A stretch of 32,839 bases of DNA from Gammaproteobacteria bacterium (GCA_021773195.1 JAJFKN010000009.1:1-32839); one strand, 5' to 3'; positions 17,862 to 26,427 are shown, numbered from the stretch's first letter. Numbers and translations are program-made. The notes: a model not told the origin generated them from the sequence alone.

Positions 17862-19367
17862 TTAAAAACCAAATATGGGTGAAGGCGACCGTAAATAATG
17901 TTTATACACTTCCAGTATCTGTGTGGCTTCCTGTTGAGTTTGTGAATCTTGCTGTAAATTGAAAGGCGATGTTTTATTCCAATCGTGCCCACCTAACCAA
18001 GCAGTCCAGCCCAGAAACCCACCTGTTGTGGATTTATAATAATCTGCCATCAATATCTGGAGCAATTGGTTGATATCATTTTTACAATTATCCTTGGGAG
18101 AGTTGCTCATGGGGCCTGATGCAAACTGCACTAAAAAGACTTTTAATTGATTGGCGTTAACATATGCCATGAAGGAGGGCATATTCAAATAATCTTCCAT
18201 GTTGGAAATACTTAAGCATTGAGCATCTTGTCCCAAACCACTTTCATCAAAATATTGATGCACAGCAATGGCATAGTTATCCTTGGGATCTTTGATATTT
18301 TCTTTTGTGAAGACTTGCGCATTGGTTTCTCCCTGTGGTCCAGGAAGCGTCATCCATATTTTTAACTCGCTACTATTATTGCCGTCAATTAGAATTAAAT
18401 TATCTAAACCTACTTTTCGAATGGCTGCGATGCTGTCATTCATGTATTGCAAAACTTGTTGGGTAGAAGGTTGTCCAGCATGAACATAAGGGCTATCGCT
18501 GATTTGAAACATTAATTGGTTGTGGTTATCCACGCCATCAAACCTTTGTGCCAAAGGTTTAAATTTCTCTGCCAATTGGTACCAAATAAGCCTGGGGTTG
18601 CCGATTACGCAGCCCTTATTTTGAGACGCACTGCAGGGTTTGCCATTGGCATTAAAACGCAAATGAGCATGTAAATCTAAAATCACATGAATGCCATGGT
18701 TGAGGTATTGCTGCACCGTATCGTAGACATTATTTAAGTATATAGGATTTAAATGGTTACCTTGGACGTCTTTGCTTAAATAATTCCAACTGATGGGAAT
18801 GCGAATGGTATTCATACCTTGATGAATAAAATATTTGGCATCCATGAGGCTTGGTGTAGAAGCATAGGAACCTTTATCACCTAGATCCGAAGCAAAGACC
18901 AAGCCACTCAAGCTAACGCCACGGTATGAAATGGGATCATATTGAGACGGGGTGAGGTTCATGGGATAACTCACGTAGTATGTAATACTATTAGGACCGG
19001 AATTTTGGCTTAACATGCCATTTAATGTTGGGTCCTTATAGTTTGATAGGATAAAATCATTTCTATGATGAAAAATATCAAAGCTCAATTTATGCTGAGA
19101 GTTGGGATTATTAAGAATGTAATGCACATGCAGTCTGGTATTGGGAGATAAGTAAAAATATTGTGTAGCACCAGGTGGCAAAGTGGACAAGCAAGGTACT
19201 TTATCGCCACTGTTATCTACGCAGTGTCCATTAAGGAAGCTAGGATCCTTATTGAGAATGAATGGCGTATTATTAATAAAACTGACTATGGAAGATTCAA
19301 CTGAGGAATCCCCGTAAGCGGAAGTTGCCATGAATGCAAGGAATAAGCTGTATATAAGTATTTTCAT
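17862..19367 (-). CDS. Secreted GH5-fold (cellulase-like) protein, probably catalytically inactive
   Basis: 501 residues from the ATG at 19367, preceded by GGAGG five bases upstream. Signal peptide MKILIYSLFLAFMATSAYG. An N-terminal beta-rich domain of about 110 residues of unknown family leads into a GH5 barrel: YRGVSLSGLVFASDLGD, MNTIRIPISWNYL, HGIHVILDLHAHLRFN, AIRKVGLDNLILIDGNN, YAIAVHQYFDESGLGQDAQC, GGFLGWTAWLGGHDW. This most resembles the EGII-like (GH5_5) group. The two catalytic glutamates seem to be gone: the acid/base segment usually IMNEPH reads ISDSPY (Ser292), and the nucleophile segment usually TETG reads VQFA (Gln414). The Arg, HAH, HQY and Trp binding-site positions remain. 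It may bind polysaccharide without cutting it. It diverges from the effector-like gene. Confidence 0.85.
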   Translation of the reverse strand: MKILIYSLFLAFMATSAYGDSSVESSIVSFINNTPFILNKDPSFLNGHCVDNSGDKVPCLSTLPPGATQYFYLSPNTRLHVHYILNNPNSQHKLSFDIFHHRNDFILSNYKDPTLNGMLSQNSGPNSITYYVSYPMNLTPSQYDPISYRGVSLSGLVFASDLGDKGSYASTPSLMDAKYFIHQGMNTIRIPISWNYLSKDVQGNHLNPIYLNNVYDTVQQYLNHGIHVILDLHAHLRFNANGKPCSASQNKGCVIGNPRLIWYQLAEKFKPLAQRFDGVDNHNQLMFQISDSPYVHAGQPSTQQVLQYMNDSIAAIRKVGLDNLILIDGNNSSELKIWMTLPGPQGETNAQVFTKENIKDPKDNYAIAVHQYFDESGLGQDAQCLSISNMEDYLNMPSFMAYVNANQLKVFLVQFASGPMSNSPKDNCKNDINQLLQILMADYYKSTTGGFLGWTAWLGGHDWNKTSPFNLQQDSQTQQEATQILEVYKHYLRSPSPIFGF

Positions 19368-19400
19368 GGGCACCTCCAAAACATCAACTTAGAGCCAGCA

Positions 19401-19454
19401 TAATCCATGAGTTTAAAGCATACAATCAGCCTGGGATTACACATTGCCTTGCTT
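19401..19454 (+). repeat. 54-bp direct repeat, left copy, encoding a signal-peptide-like mini-ORF
   Basis: This copy matches 21674-21727 at 48 of 54 positions, in the same orientation. From the ATG at 19407 it opens a 29-codon frame (19407-19496) starting MSLKHTISLGLHIALLLSST and ending in a TAG. It has a positive N-terminus, a hydrophobic core and an LA-type end, like a bacterial signal peptide with no mature protein. No ribosome site is visible. It may be the relic of a duplicated secreted-protein gene start. Confidence 0.75.
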
Positions 19455-19525
19455 TTAAGTAGCACTTTGGCCTATCATGCAGTTGATATTTTTTAGAACA
19501 ATACATGTGACAAGGGATGTGTACC

Positions 19526-21676
19526 ATGGGTAAATTTACGCTGAAGTTAAAAGAAAGTGCTGAGGAATGTAAAAAGCCGAACCATATTCTCAAGTCTGAA
19601 TACCTTGATTTACGTGAAGTATTTTCAATGTTACGTGAAGTACAAAAAAGCATTTTAATCTCGTCCGAGATGTTTTATGCAAATCATTCTAAACGCATAA
19701 ATGATTCTGCTGAGAATTTGTATAAATCGATCAACGCCGCTTGTGACGCATTTAATGTAATTCATGTGCTTGCACCTAAATTAGTCGCATTTAACAAAGA
19801 AGTAATGACCGCTCAAACTGAAACTTTACAACAACGAGGCAGCATCCTCCAACAAGCTCAAGAAGCGCTTTGTCATCTCAAATCTAGCCCTATAATCCAA
19901 GAATTGACGGGCGCTATATCAGAGATTATTGACTGTAAGCCTTTGGTTAAAGACTCTGTGGTTAAACCAAAAAAGCAACAAGCAATCTATCAAAAGTTAA
20001 TTCTAGGTCTATGCAAATTATTGTCTTTGGTGAATGATGAAATCATGGACCATTATCGCCTGTGTCATCGAGCTTTGGTTATCGTAATAGCCTGCCACCA
20101 TCAATTACCTCATCCTCATGAGGTGCAAAAAGATAAGGAGGCCCGGCAACGAGAGTTGGACCAAGTAGGCGCTGTCTTAGATGATTTTGAAAAGTCATTA
20201 GGTGCCTTTATTCATTATCGGCCTAAAAGGTTAGCTATGGCCTCACCGGAAGTTGAGCAAGATACAGCCATGGCTAAAGAGTCCCATCAGGAATCTGGTA
20301 AGAGAAATGGTTCTGCACAACGAATTCGCTTTTCTCGAACAGCATCATCATTATTCAGTAAAGGTATGGAGCGAGTGCGTCGCAGTTCATCTGCGCCAAT
20401 ACAAGGCATTGAAAAACCCGATGAAATACTGAGGCACTTGCTCGAAGCCTGCAGTAGTTGCGTGGCATTTATTGCATCAATTGTATCTAATATGCGAGAG
20501 GCAGCCTATATTGGTAAAGTTAAAAGATTCCTGATAAAAGCCGCTCTATATCCAAGCCACCAACAAATTCTAACCCTAGAGAATATAGAACAAGGGATTA
20601 GCGAGCATGAATATGATATATGTCAAAATGCTATTAAATTAGCCAGAGCCTTAGTTCTACCTATAGAATCATTACTGGGGTTATTGACAAGCCTTGAATT
20701 ATGGCAAGAGTATTTTACTCTGCATCCAAAGTACAAATACGCCTACAAACAATTAAAGGCCTACTGCGAAACGGTTAAATCTTTAGTTGTTATTTATGAG
20801 ATCTCACGACAGAACTATGAATTCCCCGACTTCTTAGTGGATAAGATAATAAGAGAATCTTATGCCGAAAACTATGGCGCAACACTAGATAAAGTACACG
20901 AGATCATGCAGCAAACTCCGCTACGCTTACAGGATCTGCTAAGTAGTATAAAGGATCGTTTCCAAACCATTGATGATAATCTATCTATAATTACACCAAT
21001 CCCTAATGAGAGTTATTGTCAAGATAGCAATACTATTCGTTCACGAAAAAATAAATGGATTGTGCCCGGGGGCTTACAAGGATTGGAAATCCATTTGAGC
21101 GGATTTGGTAGTTATGGTGCAGGATTGAGGGGCGTGATGTTAACTCACAAACAAAGAATATCAGAAGAAGCTACAGCTTTTATCGAAGAAGGTCTATTAT
21201 GCCTTATAGCCTTGTATAATGCCCTAACGAAAGGTGAATCCTATGATGCACTATTATCTCAACATAAAGGAGAAATTACTAACATTGTTAGACAAATACC
21301 TAATCTCACGGTGGTTATAGCTATTGAACCTAGACCTGAGTCACCGATGGATATGAAAGCTAAACCACGTAGCAAAGAACGCCGCATGACTGGGGCGTTG
21401 GGTTGGCATAAAAAAGGTGAGAACCCCATGCCCAAAGATGCTGGTTTGGATGGCGCATTGGATGCTTTAGATACGCGCGTTGCCTCTGCGAAAGAGGATT
21501 CTATTGAAACACATACAGAAGATGAGTCTGTCGTCCTAAGTGAGGTTACAGTGCTGCCTGGCGCGACAAGTCGGACCTGGGTCACTAGCCCACGTCGCCA
21601 AGATGATAGGGGCGCGACGAGCCAACAAAGACCATCTATGGTCATGGGCAATAATCGTGGCCAAGGCTCTCAATAA
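19526..21676 (+). CDS. Large helical protein of unknown family, effector-like
   Basis: 716 residues from the ATG at 19526, eight bases after AAGGGA; the ATG at 19517 abuts that site. I do not recognise the family. No signal peptide or membrane span is present. Two mainly alpha-helical blocks (about 1-225 and 300-600) are rich in Leu, Lys, Glu and Gln. They flank a polar linker (about 230-295) containing RRSSSAP; RSSSAP (286-291) matches the eukaryotic 14-3-3 mode I consensus RSXSXP. The last 100 residues are low-complexity and polar, with an acidic patch (SIETHTEDES) followed by an R/Q/S-rich end. The size, lack of a Sec signal, disordered tail with acidic block and accessory location resemble Dot/Icm effectors of Legionellales, but that is inference. 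Direct repeats flank the gene; the right one starts at its stop codon. Confidence 0.8.
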   Translation: MGKFTLKLKESAEECKKPNHILKSEYLDLREVFSMLREVQKSILISSEMFYANHSKRINDSAENLYKSINAACDAFNVIHVLAPKLVAFNKEVMTAQTETLQQRGSILQQAQEALCHLKSSPIIQELTGAISEIIDCKPLVKDSVVKPKKQQAIYQKLILGLCKLLSLVNDEIMDHYRLCHRALVIVIACHHQLPHPHEVQKDKEARQRELDQVGAVLDDFEKSLGAFIHYRPKRLAMASPEVEQDTAMAKESHQESGKRNGSAQRIRFSRTASSLFSKGMERVRRSSSAPIQGIEKPDEILRHLLEACSSCVAFIASIVSNMREAAYIGKVKRFLIKAALYPSHQQILTLENIEQGISEHEYDICQNAIKLARALVLPIESLLGLLTSLELWQEYFTLHPKYKYAYKQLKAYCETVKSLVVIYEISRQNYEFPDFLVDKIIRESYAENYGATLDKVHEIMQQTPLRLQDLLSSIKDRFQTIDDNLSIITPIPNESYCQDSNTIRSRKNKWIVPGGLQGLEIHLSGFGSYGAGLRGVMLTHKQRISEEATAFIEEGLLCLIALYNALTKGESYDALLSQHKGEITNIVRQIPNLTVVIAIEPRPESPMDMKAKPRSKERRMTGALGWHKKGENPMPKDAGLDGALDALDTRVASAKEDSIETHTEDESVVLSEVTVLPGATSRTWVTSPRRQDDRGATSQQRPSMVMGNNRGQGSQ

Positions 21677-21727
21677 TCTATGAATTCAAAGCATACAATC
21701 TGTCTGGGATTACACATTGCCTTACTT
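21674..21727 (+). repeat. 54-bp direct repeat, right copy, encoding a signal-peptide-like mini-ORF
   Basis: It begins with the TAA stop of the effector-like gene. From the ATG at 21680 it opens a 22-codon frame (21680-21748) starting MNSKHTICLGLHIALL, nearly the same peptide as the left copy, and ends in TAA. Between the copies the shared frame is kept, and most of the six mismatches are in the first half. The two copies bracket one complete gene. Confidence 0.75.
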
Positions 21728-21826
21728 AGTATCTACTTGCAGAAATAATCTCCTCACTTAAGAATATAAAACGGAGGCATTAAAAATCTTAATACGAAGA
21801 TATTTCCAGATGGATTTGACTGTATA

Positions 21827-21835
21827 GGGGGGGGG
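21827..21835. repeat. Poly-G tract (G9) in an intergenic region
   Basis: Nine consecutive G (tata-G9-taaaa), the longest homopolymer noticed in the window, 92 bases downstream of the end of the Pal-like gene (minus strand) and 151 bases after the effector-like gene. TTGACT lies at 21816-21821, just upstream on the plus strand. Such tracts slip readily in other bacteria and can alter promoter spacing; no gene that would be controlled is evident. Confidence 0.6.
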
Positions 21836-21871
21836 TAAAAAGGATGGTTTGTCATAATTTACGTGCTGTGT

Positions 21872-21899
21872 CTCCCCTGGTATTGAAATAACAGGGGAG
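21872..21899. terminator. Hairpin between two converging genes
   Basis: CTCCCCTG, a 12-base interior that can itself pair (TATT/AATA), then CAGGGGAG: a strong 8-bp stem 15 bases past the end of the Pal-like gene. No T-run follows on either strand, so it is at best an atypical bidirectional terminator or an mRNA 3'-end stabiliser. Confidence 0.45.
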
Positions 21900-21913
21900 G
21901 CAGCTTCTATAAG

Positions 21914-22411
21914 TTAGTTGCTATGCATAGCAGGTTTAATGGTAATAGAGACTCGACGGTTTAAGTGCTTATTCACTTGGCCGTTATTTGCAGCAAGAGG
22001 TCGCTTCTCGCCCATGGAAAGAATGACCAATTGATTGCGTTTCACGCCCTGGCTAACTAAGTAGCTAGCTACAGCATTAGCACGTTGCAATCCCAATTTT
22101 TTATTGTAGGATGTTTTACCTGTAGAATCCGTATGGCCTACAAGAATAGCTTTTGAGTGAGAATGGCTCTTGAGGCTTTTTGCCACAGTATTTAATTCAG
22201 GATACCAACTTGAATCAATCTTGGCACTATCAAAAGAAAAATCCACAAAAGGATAGCGATGGGCTGTACTAGCATAGTCACCGTGACCAACTGTATAGGG
22301 CCCTGAGGACAAACCGGCTGCATTGGATGTGTTTTGAGCAGGTGTGGTACAAGCCGTAAGGGCAAGACCAATAACCATAGAGCCTGTTGCTGTAAGAATG
22401 CGTTTAGACAT
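21914..22411 (-). CDS. OmpA-domain lipoprotein (Pal-like)
   Basis: 165 residues with AGGAG eight bases before the ATG. The N-terminus is a lipoprotein signal with lipobox LTAC, so Cys21 would be lipidated. Residues about 55-160 form an OmpA C-terminal peptidoglycan-binding domain: VDFSFDSAKIDSSWYPELNTVAK, AILVGHTDSTGKTSYNKKLGLQRANAV, and NKHLNRRVSITI. The aspartate of HTDSTG and the arginines of NRRV are the usual diaminopimelate-binding residues. It probably anchors the outer membrane to peptidoglycan. It is not beside tolB or ybgF, so it is a stand-alone Pal/YiaD-like paralogue rather than the Tol-Pal system's Pal. Confidence 0.93.
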   Translation of the reverse strand: MSKRILTATGSMVIGLALTACTTPAQNTSNAAGLSSGPYTVGHGDYASTAHRYPFVDFSFDSAKIDSSWYPELNTVAKSLKSHSHSKAILVGHTDSTGKTSYNKKLGLQRANAVASYLVSQGVKRNQLVILSMGEKRPLAANNGQVNKHLNRRVSITIKPAMHSN

Positions 22412-22537
22412 TGAAAATTCTCCTAGTAATATATTATGTTAGACGCCTATAGATAACCAGGTGGCATCCTCGCTAGGCTCGGGCCGAGTATGACAATAAA
22501 ATATTGCATAATCAATAGCATTAAAGGGGTTGTTTGC

Positions 22538-23419
22538 TTAAAATTCACCAGTTATCTTGGCCAAGTCACCGTAAGCCTCAGGCAAACGATGCCTCAATAA
22601 AGGATAACGCTGGGCGATAAAATCTTTTTGGCTAAAATCAATAGTGGCCAATAAAACTTCGGCTTTATCTTGAGAAGCTTGGGCCAAAATCTCCCCCTGC
22701 ATGCCCGCAATAAAACTGTTGCCCCAATAGGTGGTAGTCTTTGTCGCTTGGGTTTCAGTGCCTATGCGGTTACAAGCCGCTAAGGGAATGCAATTAGCCA
22801 CGGCATGTCCCCGCTGCACTGTCACCCATGCATCGCATTCCAAGTGATGGAAAGCCTCGGGGTCTTCCTTATCCCATCCAATGGCTGTGGGGTAAAGCAA
22901 TATATCGGCACCCTTTAATGCCATAATGCGAGCAGCTTCTGGAAACCACTGGTCCCAACAAATTAGCAAACCTATGTTACCTAGAGAGGTTTTAATGGGC
23001 TTAAAATCTTCTGCGCCCGATGTAAAATAATGGGTTTCATGGTAACCGGGGTCATCGGGAATGTGCTTCTTACGATAGGTGCCTGCTATAGAACCATCTT
23101 TTTCTAAAACCACAGCTGTATTATGATATTGTCCATCCTTGGTTTTTTCAAACAGAGAGCAAACAATCACGATCTTTAATTCTTCGGCTAATTGACTTAG
23201 GGCTTGTGTGGTAGGCCCAGGAATAGTTTCGGCTAACTTAAAATAAGCGTCATCTTTGGTTTGACAAAAATAGGGGGTTTTGTGCAACTCCTGTAATAAA
23301 ACTAATTGAGCATGCTGGTTTTTCGCATGACGAATACCCGCCAGGGTCCGCGCAAATATTTCTTCCGGGGTTCCTTCAGCTGCTTGTTGCACTAGCGCGA
23401 GATTAAAATTACTTGGCAT
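22538..23419 (-). CDS. aguB: N-carbamoylputrescine amidase
   Basis: 293 residues from the ATG at 23419, which shares a base with the aguA stop (TAATG), so the pair is translationally coupled. It is a nitrilase-superfamily amidohydrolase with the Glu-Lys-Cys triad: Glu44 (LLQELHKTPYF), Lys117 (YRKKHIPDDPGYHET) and Cys154 (GLLICWDQWFPEAAR). QELHKTPYFCQ, DDPGYHE and GWDKEDPEAFHHLECDAW are characteristic of the AguB subgroup rather than of general nitrilases. It hydrolyses N-carbamoylputrescine to putrescine, CO2 and ammonia, the second step of agmatine catabolism. The longer frame to 23455 lies inside aguA and is not the start. Confidence 0.96.
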   Translation of the reverse strand: MPSNFNLALVQQAAEGTPEEIFARTLAGIRHAKNQHAQLVLLQELHKTPYFCQTKDDAYFKLAETIPGPTTQALSQLAEELKIVIVCSLFEKTKDGQYHNTAVVLEKDGSIAGTYRKKHIPDDPGYHETHYFTSGAEDFKPIKTSLGNIGLLICWDQWFPEAARIMALKGADILLYPTAIGWDKEDPEAFHHLECDAWVTVQRGHAVANCIPLAACNRIGTETQATKTTTYWGNSFIAGMQGEILAQASQDKAEVLLATIDFSQKDFIAQRYPLLRHRLPEAYGDLAKITGEF

Positions 23420-24438
23420 TAAATAGGCTCCTTGGGGATTTGCATGGTAGCACAATGGATGCTACCAAACTGCTCCACTAAAACACTGGCATCAATGGCT
23501 ATTATAGTTCGTTTTGGGAAACTTTGAGCAAGGACATTTAATGCTTCTTCATCGGCTTCATCGTGATAGGTGGGAGCTAAAACAGCGTCGTTAATAATTA
23601 AAAAATTGGCGTAACTGGTAGGCAAGCGTTGTCCATCCTTATTATGTCGGGCTGCCGTCATGGGCAATGGCGTTAGATGAAAAGCCTTGCCCTGTTGATT
23701 TCGCAAAGATTGCAGTTGCTTCTCCAAGTCAACTAACACGCTATAATAAGGGTCTTGAGCATCCTCGCTGCGTAAGTAAACAATCTCATTAGGTCCTGCA
23801 AAGCGAGCCAACGTATCAATATGGCCATCGGTATCATCCCAATCCAGAAGAGGGAGGTCCAAGCAATGGATTTTTTTGATTTGAAAATGGGTTTGCATGG
23901 CTTCAGCAAAAGAACGTTCCTGTATATTAGGGTTGCGCTCGAATGTGCAGCTGCGTGTCATTAACAAATCTCCTTGGCCATTAGTTTCAATAGCACCACC
24001 TTCTAAAATAAAATCTACAGGTGAAAGATTTTTTAAAATGCCTTGCTGAGCCAATTGTGCATTCACTTGGTTGTCATGTTGGTTATGGTATTTATTGCCC
24101 CAAGCATTGAACTGGAAGTCCCAATGATGAATTTGTTTATCATCCAACACAGTTATTGGACCGTAATCACGAATCCAGGTATCGCTGTAAGGCACGGGAT
24201 ATAGACTAATGGCATCAGACGAGGGGAGTTGGCTTTGAATATGTTGCTGATGTAAACCGTCTTGACACAGGATAATGACCCGCTGGTGGGGTGCTATGGC
24301 TTGAGCCATGGCTACGTAGCAGGTTTCGATGGCTTGCAACCATGGTGACCAGTCACTGTCTGCCTGAGGCCAAGCCAAGAGGACCGCCTCTTGAGCCGCC
24401 CATTCCGGAGGTAATGTCTTTGTCATAGTTGTTGCCAT
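23419..24438 (-). CDS. aguA: Agmatine deiminase
   Basis: 339 residues from the ATG at 24438. The frame stays open to 24492 and another ATG exists at 24426; none has a good ribosome site, and the homologous part begins at TLPPEWAAQEAVLLAWPQADSDW. It is a peptidylarginine-deiminase-fold enzyme converting agmatine to N-carbamoylputrescine. Visible landmarks are YSDTWIRDYGP, WDFQFNAWG, FILEGGAIETNGQGDLLMT, LDWDDTDGHIDTLARF, and the catalytic cysteine in GSIHCATMQIP (Cys329). With aguB immediately downstream it supplies putrescine from agmatine. It is divergent from the lol operon, with its start about 60 bases from lolC. Confidence 0.96.
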   Translation of the reverse strand: MATTMTKTLPPEWAAQEAVLLAWPQADSDWSPWLQAIETCYVAMAQAIAPHQRVIILCQDGLHQQHIQSQLPSSDAISLYPVPYSDTWIRDYGPITVLDDKQIHHWDFQFNAWGNKYHNQHDNQVNAQLAQQGILKNLSPVDFILEGGAIETNGQGDLLMTRSCTFERNPNIQERSFAEAMQTHFQIKKIHCLDLPLLDWDDTDGHIDTLARFAGPNEIVYLRSEDAQDPYYSVLVDLEKQLQSLRNQQGKAFHLTPLPMTAARHNKDGQRLPTSYANFLIINDAVLAPTYHDEADEEALNVLAQSFPKRTIIAIDASVLVEQFGSIHCATMQIPKEPI

Positions 24439-24459
24439 ACTGTTTTCAGAATGTATGAT
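24432..24459 (+). promoter_or_regulatory. Candidate sigma-70 promoter for lolC
   Basis: TTGCCA (24432-24437), a 16-base spacer, then TATGAT (24454-24459), about 40 bases before the lolC ATG. TATACT overlaps downstream. It lies over the start of the divergent aguA gene. Confidence 0.35.
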
Positions 24460-24500
24460 ATACTGCCACGGATTGCCAGTTAGGGATACCATTTTAGCTC

Positions 24501-25754
24501 ATGTTTCGACCATTAGCATTATATATCGGTTTGCGCTACACACGAGCAAAACGACGAAACCATTTTATTTCTTTCATATCCCTCATTTCCATGTTAGGAA
24601 TTGCTTTAGGTGTCACCACCCTGGTCACGGTCCTATCAGTGATGAATGGTTTTGATGGGGTAATTAAGCATAGGGTTTTTAGTATGGCCCCACAAATGCG
24701 CATCTCAACCTTCGATGGCACCTTAGACCATTGGCAACCACTAGCCAAAAAAGTCAAAGCATTCCCCGGTATTGAAGCTGCTTCCCCCTATGTCTTGGGC
24801 CAGGGCCTATTAAGCAATATGGGAACCGTTACCCCCGGCATGATAACGGGCATCGACCCTAAAACGGAAGAACAAGTATCAAAAGTAGCAAGTAAGATCA
24901 CCCAGGGTAGTTTAAATAGTTTGCAGCCAGGCAAATTTGGCATCGTTATCGGCGAGCAGTTAGCTGAAAACTTATCCTTGCAAATGGGTGACAAGGTAAC
25001 AGTGGTTACGCCGAAGGCTACCTTGACACCCGTAGGTGTAATTCCGCGTTTTAAACGCTTTACTGTGGTGGGCATATTTAAAGCCGGAGGTGGCTTTGGT
25101 TTTGACACCCATTTTGCTTATATTAATTTGAAAGATGCACAAACACTTTTTAGTTATGCCAAAGGCACCATCTCTGGGTTACAGTTAAAAATTGATAACT
25201 TGAATAATGCGCCTCGTTATACTCAAGAATTGGCTGCGAAATTGACCGGCACCTACCTTATAACTAATTGGACAGAAGAATATGGGCCATTTTTTAAGGC
25301 CATCCAACTAGAAAAAACCATGATGTTTATTATTTTATTACTCATCGTAGCCGTAGCCGCTTTTAATTTAGTCTCTTCTTTGGTGATGGTAGTCACAGAC
25401 AAGCAAGCGGATATTGCGATTTTACGCACTTTTGGTGCAACACCCAGGACAATTATGGGAATTTTCATTGTGGTGGGTTGTGTCGTTGGCATTGTGGGAA
25501 CACTGCTAGGCTTGCTGGGTGGTATTCTTTTGGCAACCCATGTGACGGAACTGGTTAATGGCATACAAAACCTAACGGGCTTCCAATTCCTTTCATCCAA
25601 CGTCTATTATGTGAATTATTTACCCTCTAAATTACAATGGTCTGATGTATGGCACGTGAGCATTTGGGCATTCCTCTTAAGTATATTAGCCACGTTATAT
25701 CCCGCATGGCGTGCGTCAAAAACTCAACCTGCAGAGGCTTTGCGTTATGAATAA
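24501..25754 (+). CDS. lolC: Lipoprotein-releasing ABC transporter permease (LolC/LolE/LolF type)
   Basis: 417 residues with the Lol permease layout. The first membrane helix comes after [47 protein letters not shown], then a periplasmic domain of about 200 residues. Three helices follow from about residue 273 ([25 protein letters not shown], then [24 protein letters not shown], then the C-terminal one), ending [19 protein letters not shown]. It extracts outer-membrane lipoproteins from the inner membrane and passes them to LolA. Only one permease gene accompanies lolD, whereas E. coli has lolC and lolE. It may therefore act as a LolF-type homodimer, unless a second copy lies elsewhere. It overlaps lolD by 8 bases. 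Confidence 0.94.
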   Translation: MFRPLALYIGLRYTRAKRRNHFISFISLISMLGIALGVTTLVTVLSVMNGFDGVIKHRVFSMAPQMRISTFDGTLDHWQPLAKKVKAFPGIEAASPYVLGQGLLSNMGTVTPGMITGIDPKTEEQVSKVASKITQGSLNSLQPGKFGIVIGEQLAENLSLQMGDKVTVVTPKATLTPVGVIPRFKRFTVVGIFKAGGGFGFDTHFAYINLKDAQTLFSYAKGTISGLQLKIDNLNNAPRYTQELAAKLTGTYLITNWTEEYGPFFKAIQLEKTMMFIILLLIVAVAAFNLVSSLVMVVTDKQADIAILRTFGATPRTIMGIFIVVGCVVGIVGTLLGLLGGILLATHVTELVNGIQNLTGFQFLSSNVYYVNYLPSKLQWSDVWHVSIWAFLLSILATLYPAWRASKTQPAEALRYE

Positions 25755-26427
25755 TATTTTGCAATGCCAAGGGCTATCTAAAATATACAAAGATGGTAAA
25801 TTACGCGTTGAAGTATTACATGAAGTGGATTTGACTATCGCCCATGGTGAACAAGTGGCAATCGTAGGTGCTTCTGGTTCCGGGAAAACTACGCTGCTAC
25901 AGTTGCTTGGTGGATTAGATAAACCCACAGCAGGCGAAGTACAATTAGCAAACTGTAGCATTAATAAATTAAGTGAACGCAAACGCAGCCGTTTGCGCAA
26001 TCAGCATTTAGGTTTCATTTATCAATTCCATCATTTACTGCCGGAATTTACTGCTTTAGAAAATGTTTGCATGCCTTTGCTTATTAGAGGCACCAAACCA
26101 CCTTTTGCACGCCAAAAGGCTCGAGATATTTTGGATAAAGTCGGCTTATCTAAGCGTGAAGAGCATAAATTAGCCGAATTATCTGGCGGCGAACGTCAAC
26201 GAGTTGCTATCGCTAGAGCCTTGGTTACTAACCCCAGTTGTGTTTTAGCCGATGAACCTACTGGGAATTTAGACCATCAAACTGCAGAACAAGTCTATAA
26301 CACCATGTTAGATTTAAACCGAGAATACAACACGAGCTTTGTCATTGTAACTCATAACTCTGACTTAGCGGCCCGTATGGATAGGGTCTTCACTATTGAC
26401 GATGGTCATTTAAAACCAGCGTCTTAG
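25747..26427 (+). CDS. lolD: Lipoprotein-releasing ABC transporter ATPase
   Basis: 226 residues from the ATG at 25747, which overlaps the permease stop by 8 bases; the longer frame to 25711 lies inside lolC. Walker [10 protein letters not shown] (residues 41-49), Q-loop [18 protein letters not shown] (a LolD-typical stretch), signature [15 protein letters not shown], Walker [13 protein letters not shown] and switch histidine [10 protein letters not shown] are all present. It powers lipoprotein release by the adjacent permease. All catalytic motifs are intact. Confidence 0.97.
   Translation: MNNILQCQGLSKIYKDGKLRVEVLHEVDLTIAHGEQVAIVGASGSGKTTLLQLLGGLDKPTAGEVQLANCSINKLSERKRSRLRNQHLGFIYQFHHLLPEFTALENVCMPLLIRGTKPPFARQKARDILDKVGLSKREEHKLAELSGGERQRVAIARALVTNPSCVLADEPTGNLDHQTAEQVYNTMLDLNREYNTSFVIVTHNSDLAARMDRVFTIDDGHLKPAS

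Noticed and set aside
21259..21651. 130-residue minus-strand frame inside the effector-like gene
   Set aside because: It is antisense to a longer continuous frame with better start signals; it probably reflects the low-complexity tail region.
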